A stretch of 5,236 nucleotides of DNA from Clostridia bacterium. Lineage in GTDB: Bacteria; Bacillota; Clostridia; Oscillospirales; Acutalibacteraceae. The stretch is from contig JAFYJR010000096.1 in assembly GCA_017538005.1 (NCBI GenBank), positions 1-5,236 on the forward strand, read 5' to 3'. Both the position numbers and the translations under genes were made by a program. Below, one piece after another: positions 1 to 5,236 of the stretch (position 1 is its first letter; the number at the start of each line of letters is the position of its first letter). Under the pieces are notes generated by a model. That model had not been told where the DNA came from, searched no databases, and was given only the letters and a program-made list of their open reading frames with translations.

Positions 1-416
1 CGAACGCGGTAATAATGCTGATAGAAAATGCCGAACGATTCGGACTGTCGCAGCTGCACCAGCTTCGCGGCCGCGTCGGACGGGGCGCTTATAAATCAAC
101 CTGCATTCTGCTCTCGGACAATATGTCAGAGCAGACAACGGAGCGCCTGAAAGTCATTACGGAGACGAACGACGGTTTTGTTATCGCGCAGCGCGACCTT
201 GAACTCCGCGGCACGGGTGATTTTTACGGTACCCGTCAGCACGGCTTCCAGCCGGTCTATGTCAGCGACATGATAGGAAATCCTGTCGCGCTCGAAAAGG
301 CTTCAGCCGCTGCGGATGAGCTCCTGGCCACGGATCCGGACCTCTCTTCAGCGAAAAACGCGCCTTTAAGGCACGAAGTTGACGCCCTGTTTGAGAGACT
401 TGAAACGGCAAGCTGA
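1..416 (+). CDS. recG: ATP-dependent DNA helicase RecG, C-terminal fragment (5' end outside window)
   Basis: RecG is a cytoplasmic superfamily 2 DNA translocase that remodels stalled forks and Holliday junctions. Only about the last 137 codons are here; the reading frame is already open at base 3, so the ATG at base 15 is internal and not the start. The piece begins in the second RecA-like lobe: the run AERFGLSQLHQLRGRVGRG (about bases 33-86) is helicase motif VI, with the arginine-finger style RGRVGR. It is followed by DLELRGTGDFYGTRQHG (bases 195-245), which matches the TRG region that couples ATP hydrolysis to DNA movement in RecG. The usual RecG form is GPGE..G..QSG; the GTGD/QHG variant is a mild change. 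The C-terminal helical tail is complete and ends in TGA. No terminator follows: the next gene's -35 box begins four bases after the stop. Motifs I-V and the wedge domain cannot be judged. Confidence 0.95.
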   Translation, partial: NAVIMLIENAERFGLSQLHQLRGRVGRGAYKSTCILLSDNMSEQTTERLKVITETNDGFVIAQRDLELRGTGDFYGTRQHGFQPVYVSDMIGNPVALEKASAAADELLATDPDLSSAKNAPLRHEVDALFERLETAS

Positions 417-420
417 GAAT

Positions 421-449
421 TTGACTTTTATTAATATAGAGAGTATAAT
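421..449 (+). promoter_or_regulatory. Sigma-A type promoter for the M23 peptidase operon
   Basis: A -35 box TTGACT (421-426, five of six consensus bases) and a perfect -10 box TATAAT (444-449) are separated by exactly 17 bp of AT-rich DNA. Transcription would start near 455-457, giving a leader of about 28-30 bases before the TTG start at 485. It lies between recG and the M23 gene and is by sequence the best promoter in the window. It probably serves the M23, ACT and UPF0210 genes, since no terminator is seen between them. Confidence 0.85.
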
Positions 450-451
450 TA

Positions 452-464
452 TTACAATTTGTAA
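452..464. promoter_or_regulatory. Palindrome at the transcription start, possible operator
   Basis: TTACAA-T-TTGTAA is a perfect 6+6 bp inverted repeat just downstream of the -10 box, covering the expected start site. It also forms part of a 10-bp-period direct repeat, with ACAATTT at 454-460 and again at 464-470. A single-base loop rules out a useful RNA hairpin, so a protein-binding site is the more natural reading. It is AT-rich and short, so chance cannot be excluded. The regulator is not identifiable from the window. Confidence 0.35.
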
Positions 465-472
465 CAATTTTC

Positions 473-477
473 GGAGG
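473..477 (+). promoter_or_regulatory. Ribosome binding site that fixes the TTG start
   Basis: GGAGG is followed by a 7-base gap and then TTG at 485. There is no in-frame ATG nearer than codon 28 (base 566), which has only a weak GGCGGA two bases before it. The strong site at standard spacing is the reason for choosing the TTG start. Confidence 0.8.
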
Positions 478-484
478 CACTATT

Positions 485-2239
485 TTGAGAATAGAGAACA
501 TCGAAAATTTGAATACTGAAGAAGAGATTGTCGAGTACAACTCATTTGCTGAGACAATCGGCGGAATGGTCGGAGGATTCTTTATCAGCATCTGTCTGTT
601 CATAAAGAAAACTTTTGTCGACCTTTTCGGCGTTTTGAAACTCGGTTTTTCCTACATTGCCGGATTCTTCCGGGATACTGTGGGAACCGGAATCCGTGAC
701 TTTTTCGACGAGTTGTCCGATTACAGATACGAGCGTAAGGAGGCCAAGAGGGGAGTCCGACAGGCGATAAGGGATAATCCGACACAGATTATTCCCATTC
801 TGAGAACTTACAGGCAGGCCCTCTCAGACGCGTATCCGAATCTCGTTCCGAATATAGTAAACACAATTCTCCCTCTGGCGGGATTTGCGGTACTGATAAT
901 CACGATAACCCATTTCAGCGCGACAACTTACGCGATTGAAGTAAAATCAGGCGAACAGACTGTAGGATATGTTGTTGATGAGGCTGTCTATAACGAGGCG
1001 GAGGATCTTGTAAAAGAGCGTTTCTCCACGGATCTTTCGGACAACAGCAACCTGGACAGTCTGAGCACATCCTATAAAATCTCCACTGTCAACCCGACAG
1101 AACTCACCGACTCGCAGACAATAAGCGACGGAATGGTCGAGAGCACGAACTCGGATTCGACTTATGCCTGCGGCGTCTACATTGACGGAGACTTCATCTG
1201 TGCTCTAAGTACTGAGACGGATGCAATGCAGGTGTTCAACAATATAATCGACCAGTATCCGAAAGAGAATGAAAACGATGTGGTCGGTTTCGTTCAGGAT
1301 GTACAGTTCGTTCAGGGTATTTACGCGAATAACGACGAGACAATCTGGGACTCACAGGAACTCGCCGACGCGCTGACGAAGACCCGTTACAAAGAAAGAC
1401 ATTATACGGTCGTAGAGGGCGATACTCTTTCAAAGATTGCCTACTCAAACGGCATAAGTGTATCGGAACTTATAGATCTCAACCCGGAACTTGAAAAAGA
1501 AATCCATGTCGGTGACGATGTACTCGTTGCGGGCGAAGTAAACTACATCACGATGAAGGTTGTCCGTACGGTCGTTCAGAATGTTGAAATACCGTATAAG
1601 ACCATAAAAACGAACAGCGATCACTACTATTCCGGTACAACCAAGACAACTCAGAACGGTGTAAACGGTATAGACCAGGTAACATACCTCGTCACCTATG
1701 TTGACGGTGTTCAGGTCAGCACCCAGGAAGTCAACCGCACGACGGTACGCTATCCTCAGGACGAGAAGATACTCGTCGGTACAAAGGCTGTTGTAGTACA
1801 GAAGACGGTATACGGCGGCGCGTATGAGCCGAGCACATATATCCGCGGTTACGGTAAACTTATCTGGCCTGTAAACGGCGTTTATACGGTATCCTCCGGT
1901 TACGGTCCGAGATGGGGATCGTTCCACGGCGGTATGGATATCTCAAACGGTATTGCGGGTTACACAATCGTCGCGGCCGCAAGCGGTACCGTAACGGTAG
2001 CTTCAAACGGCAATGTCGGTTACGGCTGCTATGTAATGATAGACCACGGCAACGGAATGTCCACACTCTACGGCCATATGCTCTACGGCTCTATCTGTGT
2101 CCATGTCGGACAGTATGTCAGCGGCGGACAGCCGCTCGGCAAGGTCGGCTCGACAGGTAACTCAACAGGACCTCACTGTCATTTCGAGGTCAGAATAAAC
2201 GGCACCAAGACCAACCCCGCACCGTACATCGGCGCTTAA
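485..2239 (+). CDS. Membrane-anchored LysM-G5-M23 peptidoglycan endopeptidase
   Basis: Predicted zinc metallopeptidase that cuts peptide cross-links of peptidoglycan outside the cell. Residues 1-125 appear cytoplasmic, with a hydrophobic/amphipathic stretch at 26-62 and a basic segment at 80-110. A transmembrane helix at about 126-146 then leads outside. Two degenerate repeats (about 148-215 and 226-295) form a stalk, followed by a LysM sugar-binding domain (306-349, YTVVEGDTLSKIA), a G5 domain (about 354-436, with TYLVTYVDGVQVSTQEV) and the M23 domain (about 470-580). By comparison with LytM, zinc ligands are H481 and D485 (HGGMD) and H566 (HCH); H531 and H564 are the catalytic histidines. 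All are present, so it should be active. There is no cleavable signal peptide; the topology is type II. The start is TTG, with GGAGG seven bases upstream and its own promoter. LysM, G5 and M23 domains in one protein are common in Clostridia; the long N-terminal part is not one I recognise. The substrate bond and any role in growth, division or sporulation are unknown. Confidence 0.93.
   Translation: MRIENIENLNTEEEIVEYNSFAETIGGMVGGFFISICLFIKKTFVDLFGVLKLGFSYIAGFFRDTVGTGIRDFFDELSDYRYERKEAKRGVRQAIRDNPTQIIPILRTYRQALSDAYPNLVPNIVNTILPLAGFAVLIITITHFSATTYAIEVKSGEQTVGYVVDEAVYNEAEDLVKERFSTDLSDNSNLDSLSTSYKISTVNPTELTDSQTISDGMVESTNSDSTYACGVYIDGDFICALSTETDAMQVFNNIIDQYPKENENDVVGFVQDVQFVQGIYANNDETIWDSQELADALTKTRYKERHYTVVEGDTLSKIAYSNGISVSELIDLNPELEKEIHVGDDVLVAGEVNYITMKVVRTVVQNVEIPYKTIKTNSDHYYSGTTKTTQNGVNGIDQVTYLVTYVDGVQVSTQEVNRTTVRYPQDEKILVGTKAVVVQKTVYGGAYEPSTYIRGYGKLIWPVNGVYTVSSGYGPRWGSFHGGMDISNGIAGYTIVAAASGTVTVASNGNVGYGCYVMIDHGNGMSTLYGHMLYGSICVHVGQYVSGGQPLGKVGSTGNSTGPHCHFEVRINGTKTNPAPYIGA
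926..1369 (+). repeat. Two degenerate ~79-residue protein repeats in the M23 stalk
   Basis: Within the M23 protein, residues 148-215 and 226-295 share landmarks at near-constant offset. TYA occurs at 148-150 and 226-228, each followed by a V..G..V/I strand pattern and an acidic helix. DSQ-x-[IL]-[SA]-D occurs at 209-215 and 289-295. The offset is 78-80 residues. DNA identity is low, so this is an old protein-level duplication rather than a DNA repeat. It probably forms paired small modules between the membrane and the LysM domain. Confidence 0.55.
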
Positions 2240-2251
2240 GGAGGATAAAAC

Positions 2252-2527
2252 ATGAAAATGCGTGCGGTAATCACCGTAATAGGACAGGATCAGGTAGGCA
2301 TCTGCGCAAAGGTCTCGACAATCTGCGCGGAGCATAATGTAAATATTACAGCGGTTTCCCAGAACATCTTTGACGATTTGTTCTGCATGGTAATGCTCGT
2401 TGAAACCGATAAGCTCGACATCAATTTCGGAGAGTTCTCCGAGCTCCTGAAAGAGGAAGGCAAGACGATGGGTCTTGACATAAGAGCGATGCACGAGGAT
2501 ATCTTTAATTCCATGCACAGAATCTGA
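2252..2527 (+). CDS. ACT-domain protein, UPF0237 family
   Basis: A 91-residue protein made of essentially one ACT domain, a small ligand-binding regulatory fold (beta-alpha-beta-beta-alpha-beta). Strand 1 (RAVITVIGQD) leads into the loop GQDQVGI (11-17), the position where ACT domains bind amino acids. Helix 1 is KVSTICAEHNV, followed by NITAVSQNIFDD and the strand FCMVMLVE. The length fits the UPF0237 family, whose members are free-standing and often sit immediately before a UPF0210 gene, as here. The likely role is sensing a small molecule, perhaps an amino acid, and modulating a partner; the ligand is unknown. AAGGAGG (2238-2244) overlaps the TAA of the M23 gene and sits seven bases before ATG 2252, suggesting translational coupling; codon 3 is another ATG but is worse spaced. 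GcvR-like regulators have two ACT domains, so this is not a full GcvR. Confidence 0.92.
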   Translation: MKMRAVITVIGQDQVGICAKVSTICAEHNVNITAVSQNIFDDLFCMVMLVETDKLDINFGEFSELLKEEGKTMGLDIRAMHEDIFNSMHRI

Positions 2528-2537
2528 GGAGAAAACT

Positions 2538-3893
2538 ATGCTTGAACTGCGCGATGTACTTGAAACCGTACAGATGATAGAAAACGAGAACCTGGATATC
2601 CGCACGATAACCATGGGCATCTCGCTTCTTGACTGTTGCGATTCAGATATAAAGAAATCCTGCGACAAGGTATATGAGAAGATCGTCCGCAAGGCGGAGA
2701 ACCTTGTGTCGACAGGTGAGAAGATAGAAAAGAAATACGGTATTCCGATTATCAACAAGCGTGTCTCCGTGACGCCGATTGCCATGATTCTGGCCGCGTC
2801 CGGCGGGGACCCGCTTCTTTATGCCAAGACGCTGGAACGCGCCGTAAACACAATCGGCGTCAATTTCCTCGGCGGCTATTCCGCCCTGGTTCAGAAGGGC
2901 TTTGGCCCCGGTGACGAGGCGCTGATAAGGAGCATTCCCGAAGCGCTCGACATTACTGACCATGTCTGCTCAAGCGTAAATATCGGCTCGACAAAGACCG
3001 GTATAAATATGGACGCGGTAAAGCTTATGGGCGAAATAGTCAAACAGTCCGCCGAAGTCACCGCGTATAAAAACTGCATCGGTCCGGCAAAGCTCGTCGT
3101 TTTCTGCAACGCGCCTGAGGACAACCCGTTTATGGCGGGTGCCTTCCACGGAGCGGGCGAGCCTGACTGCGTAATCAATGTCGGCGTATCAGGCCCCGGC
3201 GTTGTGCGCTCCGCAGTGGCAAAGATTCCGGACGCGAACATTACCGAGATAGCGGAGATGGTAAAGCGTACCGCTTTTAAGATTACGAGAGTGGGACAGC
3301 TTGTCGCCAATGAGGCGGCAGACCGGCTCGACGTGCCTTTCGGCATCGTTGACCTCTCCCTGGCCCCGACTCCGGCTGTAGGCGACTCCGTCGCCCAGGT
3401 GCTTGAGGAGATGGGCCTGGAACAGTGCGGAGGAGCAGGCACCACAGCCTGTCTCGCGCTTTTAAATGACGCTGTCAAAAAAGGCGGCGTTATGGCTTCA
3501 AGCCATGTCGGCGGTCTCTCGGGCGCCTTCATACCCGTCTCAGAAGACGCGGGTATGATATCCGCTGCCCGTTCAGGTTGTCTGAAACTCGAGAAGCTTG
3601 AAGCCATGACAGCGGTTTGCTCGGTAGGCCTTGACATGATAGTGATTCCGGGTGACACCACACCCGCTGTCATATCCGCGATAATCGCGGATGAAGCCGC
3701 CATAGGTATGGTAAACTCAAAGACCACGGCCGTACGTGTAATTCCGGCGATAGGAAAGAAGGTCGGCGAGGAACTCGAATTCGGCGGTCTTCTGGGTTCG
3801 GGTCCTGTAATGCCCGTAAATACCGCAAGCCCTGAAAAGTTTATCTCTCGCGGAGGCAGAATTCCCGCTCCGTTGCAGAGTCTTAAGAATTAG
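2538..3893 (+). CDS. UPF0210 / DUF711 (PFL-like fold) protein
   Basis: A 451-residue protein, full length for the UPF0210 family. Family signatures run throughout: DIRTITMGISLLDC near residues 20-33, NKRVSVTPIA (73-82), VNFLGGYSALVQKGF (108-122), CSSVNIGSTKTGINMDAV (144-161), NPFMAGAFHGAGEPD (196-210), INVGVSGPGVV (213-223), VDLSLAPTPAVGDSVA (271-286), VGGLSGAFIPVSEDAGM (324-340), and the C-terminal FISRGGRIPAPLQSLKN. The enzymatic activity is unknown. A pneumococcal relative has a fold grouped with PFL-like glycyl-radical enzymes, but I see no RVxGY glycyl-radical motif near the C-terminus, so radical chemistry is not supported by sequence. There are 11 cysteines; C33, C144 and C361 lie in segments I recall as conserved, and C34 makes an adjacent pair with C33. 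GAGGAG (2526-2531) overlaps the ACT gene's TGA, six bases before ATG, so the two are tightly coupled and may act as a complex or sensor-enzyme pair. Confidence 0.93.
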   Translation: MLELRDVLETVQMIENENLDIRTITMGISLLDCCDSDIKKSCDKVYEKIVRKAENLVSTGEKIEKKYGIPIINKRVSVTPIAMILAASGGDPLLYAKTLERAVNTIGVNFLGGYSALVQKGFGPGDEALIRSIPEALDITDHVCSSVNIGSTKTGINMDAVKLMGEIVKQSAEVTAYKNCIGPAKLVVFCNAPEDNPFMAGAFHGAGEPDCVINVGVSGPGVVRSAVAKIPDANITEIAEMVKRTAFKITRVGQLVANEAADRLDVPFGIVDLSLAPTPAVGDSVAQVLEEMGLEQCGGAGTTACLALLNDAVKKGGVMASSHVGGLSGAFIPVSEDAGMISAARSGCLKLEKLEAMTAVCSVGLDMIVIPGDTTPAVISAIIADEAAIGMVNSKTTAVRVIPAIGKKVGEELEFGGLLGSGPVMPVNTASPEKFISRGGRIPAPLQSLKN

Positions 3894-3901
3894 TGTATAA
3901 T
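3873..3901 (+). promoter_or_regulatory. Candidate internal promoter before the DUF1858 gene
   Basis: A perfect TATAAT (3896-3901) starts three bases after the UPF0210 stop and lies 17 bp from TTGCAG (3873-3878), which keeps only the TTG of the -35 consensus. If used, transcription would begin near 3908, almost on top of the AAGGAG site (3909-3914), leaving a leader of about 14 bases. That very short leader argues against it, so confidence is low; the AT-rich gap could produce TATAAT by chance. Confidence 0.3.
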
Positions 3902-3921
3902 TTTGAAGAAGGAGTGATAAT

Positions 3922-4107
3922 ATGGAATTCACAAAAGATGTACTTATAGGCGATCTTCTTGATGCCAATCCCGATGCGGCTCCGTACCTTTTTGAGATGG
4001 GTATGCATTGCCTCGGTTGTCCTTCCGCCCGCGGCGAGACACTTGAGCAGGCCTGCATGGTCCACGGCGTGGATGTCAACGACCTTCTGGCAAAGATCAA
4101 CTCATAA
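3922..4107 (+). CDS. DUF1858 small CxxC protein (hybrid-cluster-associated redox disulfide family)
   Basis: A 61-residue protein consisting of one DUF1858 domain. The N-terminal TKDVLIGDLLDANPDAAPYLFEMGMHCLGC fits the family pattern (T.d..I.e.l...P.....f...GmhC.gC), followed by PSARGETLEQACMVHGVDVNDLL. Cysteines are C30, C33 (CxxC) and C45, with H29 and H49 nearby. Family members occur alone or fused to redox proteins and are named for association with hybrid cluster protein; a thiol-disulfide or metal-binding role is inferred, not shown. Its length and cytoplasmic composition are typical for the stand-alone form. AAGGAG (3909-3914) lies seven bases before ATG. It follows the UPF0210 gene by 28 bp and precedes trmK by 52 bp. 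No hybrid cluster gene is in the window, so its partner is unknown. Confidence 0.9.
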   Translation: MEFTKDVLIGDLLDANPDAAPYLFEMGMHCLGCPSARGETLEQACMVHGVDVNDLLAKINS

Positions 4108-4116
4108 ATTTTAAGG

Positions 4117-4148
4117 AAAGGGTGAAGACGGGGACGCCTTCACCCTTT
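4117..4148 (+). terminator. Strong stem-loop between the DUF1858 gene and trmK; weak terminator or leader structure
   Basis: AAAGGGTGAAG (4117-4127) pairs perfectly with CTTCACCCTTT (4138-4148), an 11-bp stem. Inside the 10-base loop, after an A-C mismatch, CG/CG can pair around GGGA, a GNRA-type tetraloop (4131-4134). If the A-U pairs at the base open, an 8-bp GC-richer stem is followed by TTTATGGT, a weak U-rich tail, so partial termination is possible. The tail is poor and ends only 11 bases before the trmK ATG, so this may instead be an RNA-processing, stabilising or translation-affecting structure. The fold is directly visible; the function is inferred. Confidence 0.5.
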
Positions 4149-4159
4149 ATGGTGTAATA

Positions 4160-4810
4160 ATGAAACTGGACATGAGACTCCGTATGGTCGCGGGTCTGAT
4201 AAGACCCGGCATACCGCTCGCGGACATAGGTACGGATCACGCGTACCTTCCGGTATTTCTTGTTGAAAATGACATAATACCGAAGGCTTTGGCGAGCGAT
4301 GTGAAAATCGGACCTCTGGAGAATGCCAAGAAAACGATAAATAAACATAATCTCAGCGATAAGATAACGCCCGTACTTTCCGACGGTCTCAAAGAAATCC
4401 CTCACGAGTATACGGATTTCTGTATAGCCGGAATGGGCGGGGAACTCATTGCAAAGATTCTTGAAGAATCCCCATGGGTAAGAAGACAGGGAAACCATTT
4501 TGTCTTTCAGCCCCAGACACATCCCGAGGACCTGCGCAGACACCTTCTCACGAACGGCTATGAGATCATCAGGGAAGATGTCGTAAAGGAAAGGATGAAA
4601 TATTATCTCGCAATTGAAGCGGTCTGTACGGGCGTGACAGAGGAACACAGGGAAGCCGATTACTACATCGGCAAACTCAGGGAAACGACAAGTATTCATA
4701 AAGGCAAATATCTCGAAAAGGTCGCATCAAGACTGGATGTAAAGCTCAAAGCGACAAGAGACGAAAAATACGGAAAACTCATAGATGAAATTCTGGAGGC
4801 GGCAAAATGA
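4160..4810 (+). CDS. trmK: tRNA (adenine(22)-N(1))-methyltransferase TrmK
   Basis: A 216-residue class I S-adenosylmethionine methyltransferase of the TrmK/DUF633 family (YqfN in Bacillus subtilis), which methylates N1 of adenine 22 in the D-arm region of certain tRNAs. The start fits the family (a short KLDMRLRMVAGLI helix). ADIGTDHAYLPVFLVE (21-36) is SAM-binding motif I, SDVKIGPLENAKKTI (46-60) supplies the acidic motif II region, and IAGMGGELIAKIL (89-101) is the conserved catalytic-side loop, followed by FQPQTHPEDLRRHLLTNGY (116-134). Residues 160-214 are charged and helical, matching the C-terminal coiled coil. The length is slightly short for the family but no motif is missing. The Shine-Dalgarno is weak: GGTG (4151-4154) five bases before ATG, with AAGGA (4113-4117) further up beyond a hairpin. 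The gene overlaps the next one by ATGA, a usual arrangement for this pair. Confidence 0.93.
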   Translation: MKLDMRLRMVAGLIRPGIPLADIGTDHAYLPVFLVENDIIPKALASDVKIGPLENAKKTINKHNLSDKITPVLSDGLKEIPHEYTDFCIAGMGGELIAKILEESPWVRRQGNHFVFQPQTHPEDLRRHLLTNGYEIIREDVVKERMKYYLAIEAVCTGVTEEHREADYYIGKLRETTSIHKGKYLEKVASRLDVKLKATRDEKYGKLIDEILEAAK

Positions 4811-5236
4811 TTACTGCAGGTCAGATATATGATTTCATTGACCGGATAGCGCCATTTGAGACACAGTCCGAGTTTGACAACGCGGGGCTTCTTGTGGGTG
4901 ACAGAACGCGTGAAGTCACCAAGGTCATTTTCTGCCTTGATGTAACCGAAAAGGCGATAGAAGAGGCAGAGGAATTCGGTGCGGAACTCATCATAAGCCA
5001 TCATCCGGTAATATTCGATCCGCTTGTTTTTGTTCCCACAAAATCAATAATCGCTAAGGCGATAAGGAAGAAACTCACCGTAATCTGCGCCCATACAAAC
5101 TGGGATCAGGCAGAGGGCGGAGTGTCAAATATACTCGCGGTGCTTTTGGGACTTGATAATATCAGGAGACTTTCTGATACGGGCGAAGAGGCCATGGTTT
5201 ATGTCGGGGACCTTCCGGTTCAGATGACCGCAAGAG
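4807..5236 (+). CDS. Nif3-like dinuclear metal-binding protein (YqfO/YbgI family), N-terminal part
   Basis: The first 143 codons of a Nif3-family protein; the gene continues past the window end. The start ATG overlaps the trmK stop (ATGA), with GGAGG (4795-4799) seven bases upstream. Residues 18-33 (ETQSEFDNAGLLVGD) match the family's opening motif usually written E.WDN.GL.vG, though the tryptophan is replaced by phenylalanine. LIISHHPVIF (61-70) carries the paired metal-ligand histidines H65-H66, and AHTNWD (95-100) carries the next motif with ligand D100. The C-terminal H...E ligands lie outside. The fold binds two metal ions and is often labelled GTP cyclohydrolase 1 type 2, but that activity is doubtful for most members and the true role is unknown. 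Adjacent trmK suggests a functional or historical link. Whether this is the short form or the long YqfO form with an inserted PII-like domain cannot be told. Confidence 0.93.
   Translation, partial: MITAGQIYDFIDRIAPFETQSEFDNAGLLVGDRTREVTKVIFCLDVTEKAIEEAEEFGAELIISHHPVIFDPLVFVPTKSIIAKAIRKKLTVICAHTNWDQAEGGVSNILAVLLGLDNIRRLSDTGEEAMVYVGDLPVQMTAR

Noticed and set aside
417..484. Terminator for recG
   Set aside because: No GC-rich hairpin exists here; the only inverted repeat has a one-base loop and is AT-rich, so readthrough from recG is possible.
1847..2025. GGTTACGG occurring three times (1847, 1898, 2018)
   Set aside because: Each copy encodes Gly-Tyr-Gly in the M23 region at irregular spacing (51 and 120 bp); shared codons for a common motif explain it.
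2162..2785. 207-codon minus-strand frame spanning three + strand genes
   Set aside because: It crosses the ends of the M23 gene and UPF0210 and all of the ACT gene, and has no motif; it is a by-product of their codon use.
2891..3727. 278-codon open frame on the minus strand
   Set aside because: It lies entirely antisense to the UPF0210 gene, has Ser/Ala/Pro-rich composition typical of a shadow frame, shows no recognisable motif, and the sense protein matches a known family end to end.
3840..3893. Glycyl-radical motif at the C-terminus of the UPF0210 protein
   Set aside because: The C-terminus reads FISRGGRIPAP, which is a UPF0210 family signature and not RVxG[YFW]; no activating enzyme is in the window either.
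4149..4157. ATG-GTG-TAA mini-ORF just before trmK
   Set aside because: Two codons only and no ribosome binding site of its own; nothing supports a regulatory leader peptide.
4097..4699. 200-codon open frame on the minus strand
   Set aside because: It is antisense to trmK, whose SAM motifs are clear; no SD or family signature was seen for the antisense product.

Overview
The window looks like ordinary chromosome of a low-to-mid GC Firmicute, most likely an anaerobic member of the Clostridia (Ruminococcaceae/Oscillospiraceae-like). The grounds are strong AGGAGG-type ribosome binding sites, a consensus sigma-A promoter, a TTG start, a LysM-G5-M23 cell-wall hydrolase, the ACT/UPF0210 pair, a stand-alone DUF1858 protein and a trmK-nif3 (yqfN-yqfO-like) pair. 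All genes are on the + strand. I see no mobile element, CRISPR array, tRNA or rRNA. The lineage call is inference from gene content, not from a search.

Layout: 1-416 is the 3' end of recG (helicase motif VI and the TRG region). Four bases after its stop lies a near-consensus promoter (TTGACT, 17 bp, TATAAT) with a 13-bp palindrome at the expected transcription start. It drives a 584-residue membrane-anchored M23 peptidase that starts at TTG. Two small steps follow, each with its Shine-Dalgarno sequence overlapping the previous stop codon: a 91-residue ACT-domain protein (UPF0237 type) and a 451-residue UPF0210/DUF711 protein. After 28 bp comes a 61-residue DUF1858 protein with a CxxC motif. 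A 52-bp gap with a strong hairpin then precedes trmK (tRNA adenine-22 N1-methyltransferase). It overlaps by ATGA the start of a Nif3-family gene that runs off the window end.

How the genes may work together: trmK and nif3 are a recurrent pair, and so are the ACT and UPF0210 genes. The role of UPF0210 is unknown although its fold resembles glycyl-radical enzymes. The M23 gene is translationally close-coupled to the ACT-UPF0210 pair, which may only reflect a shared promoter. The least explained items are the ACT/UPF0210 pair, the DUF1858 thiol protein, the long cytoplasmic N-terminus and degenerate ~79-residue repeats of the M23 protein, and the hairpin in front of trmK. I found no clear evidence of a wholly new system.
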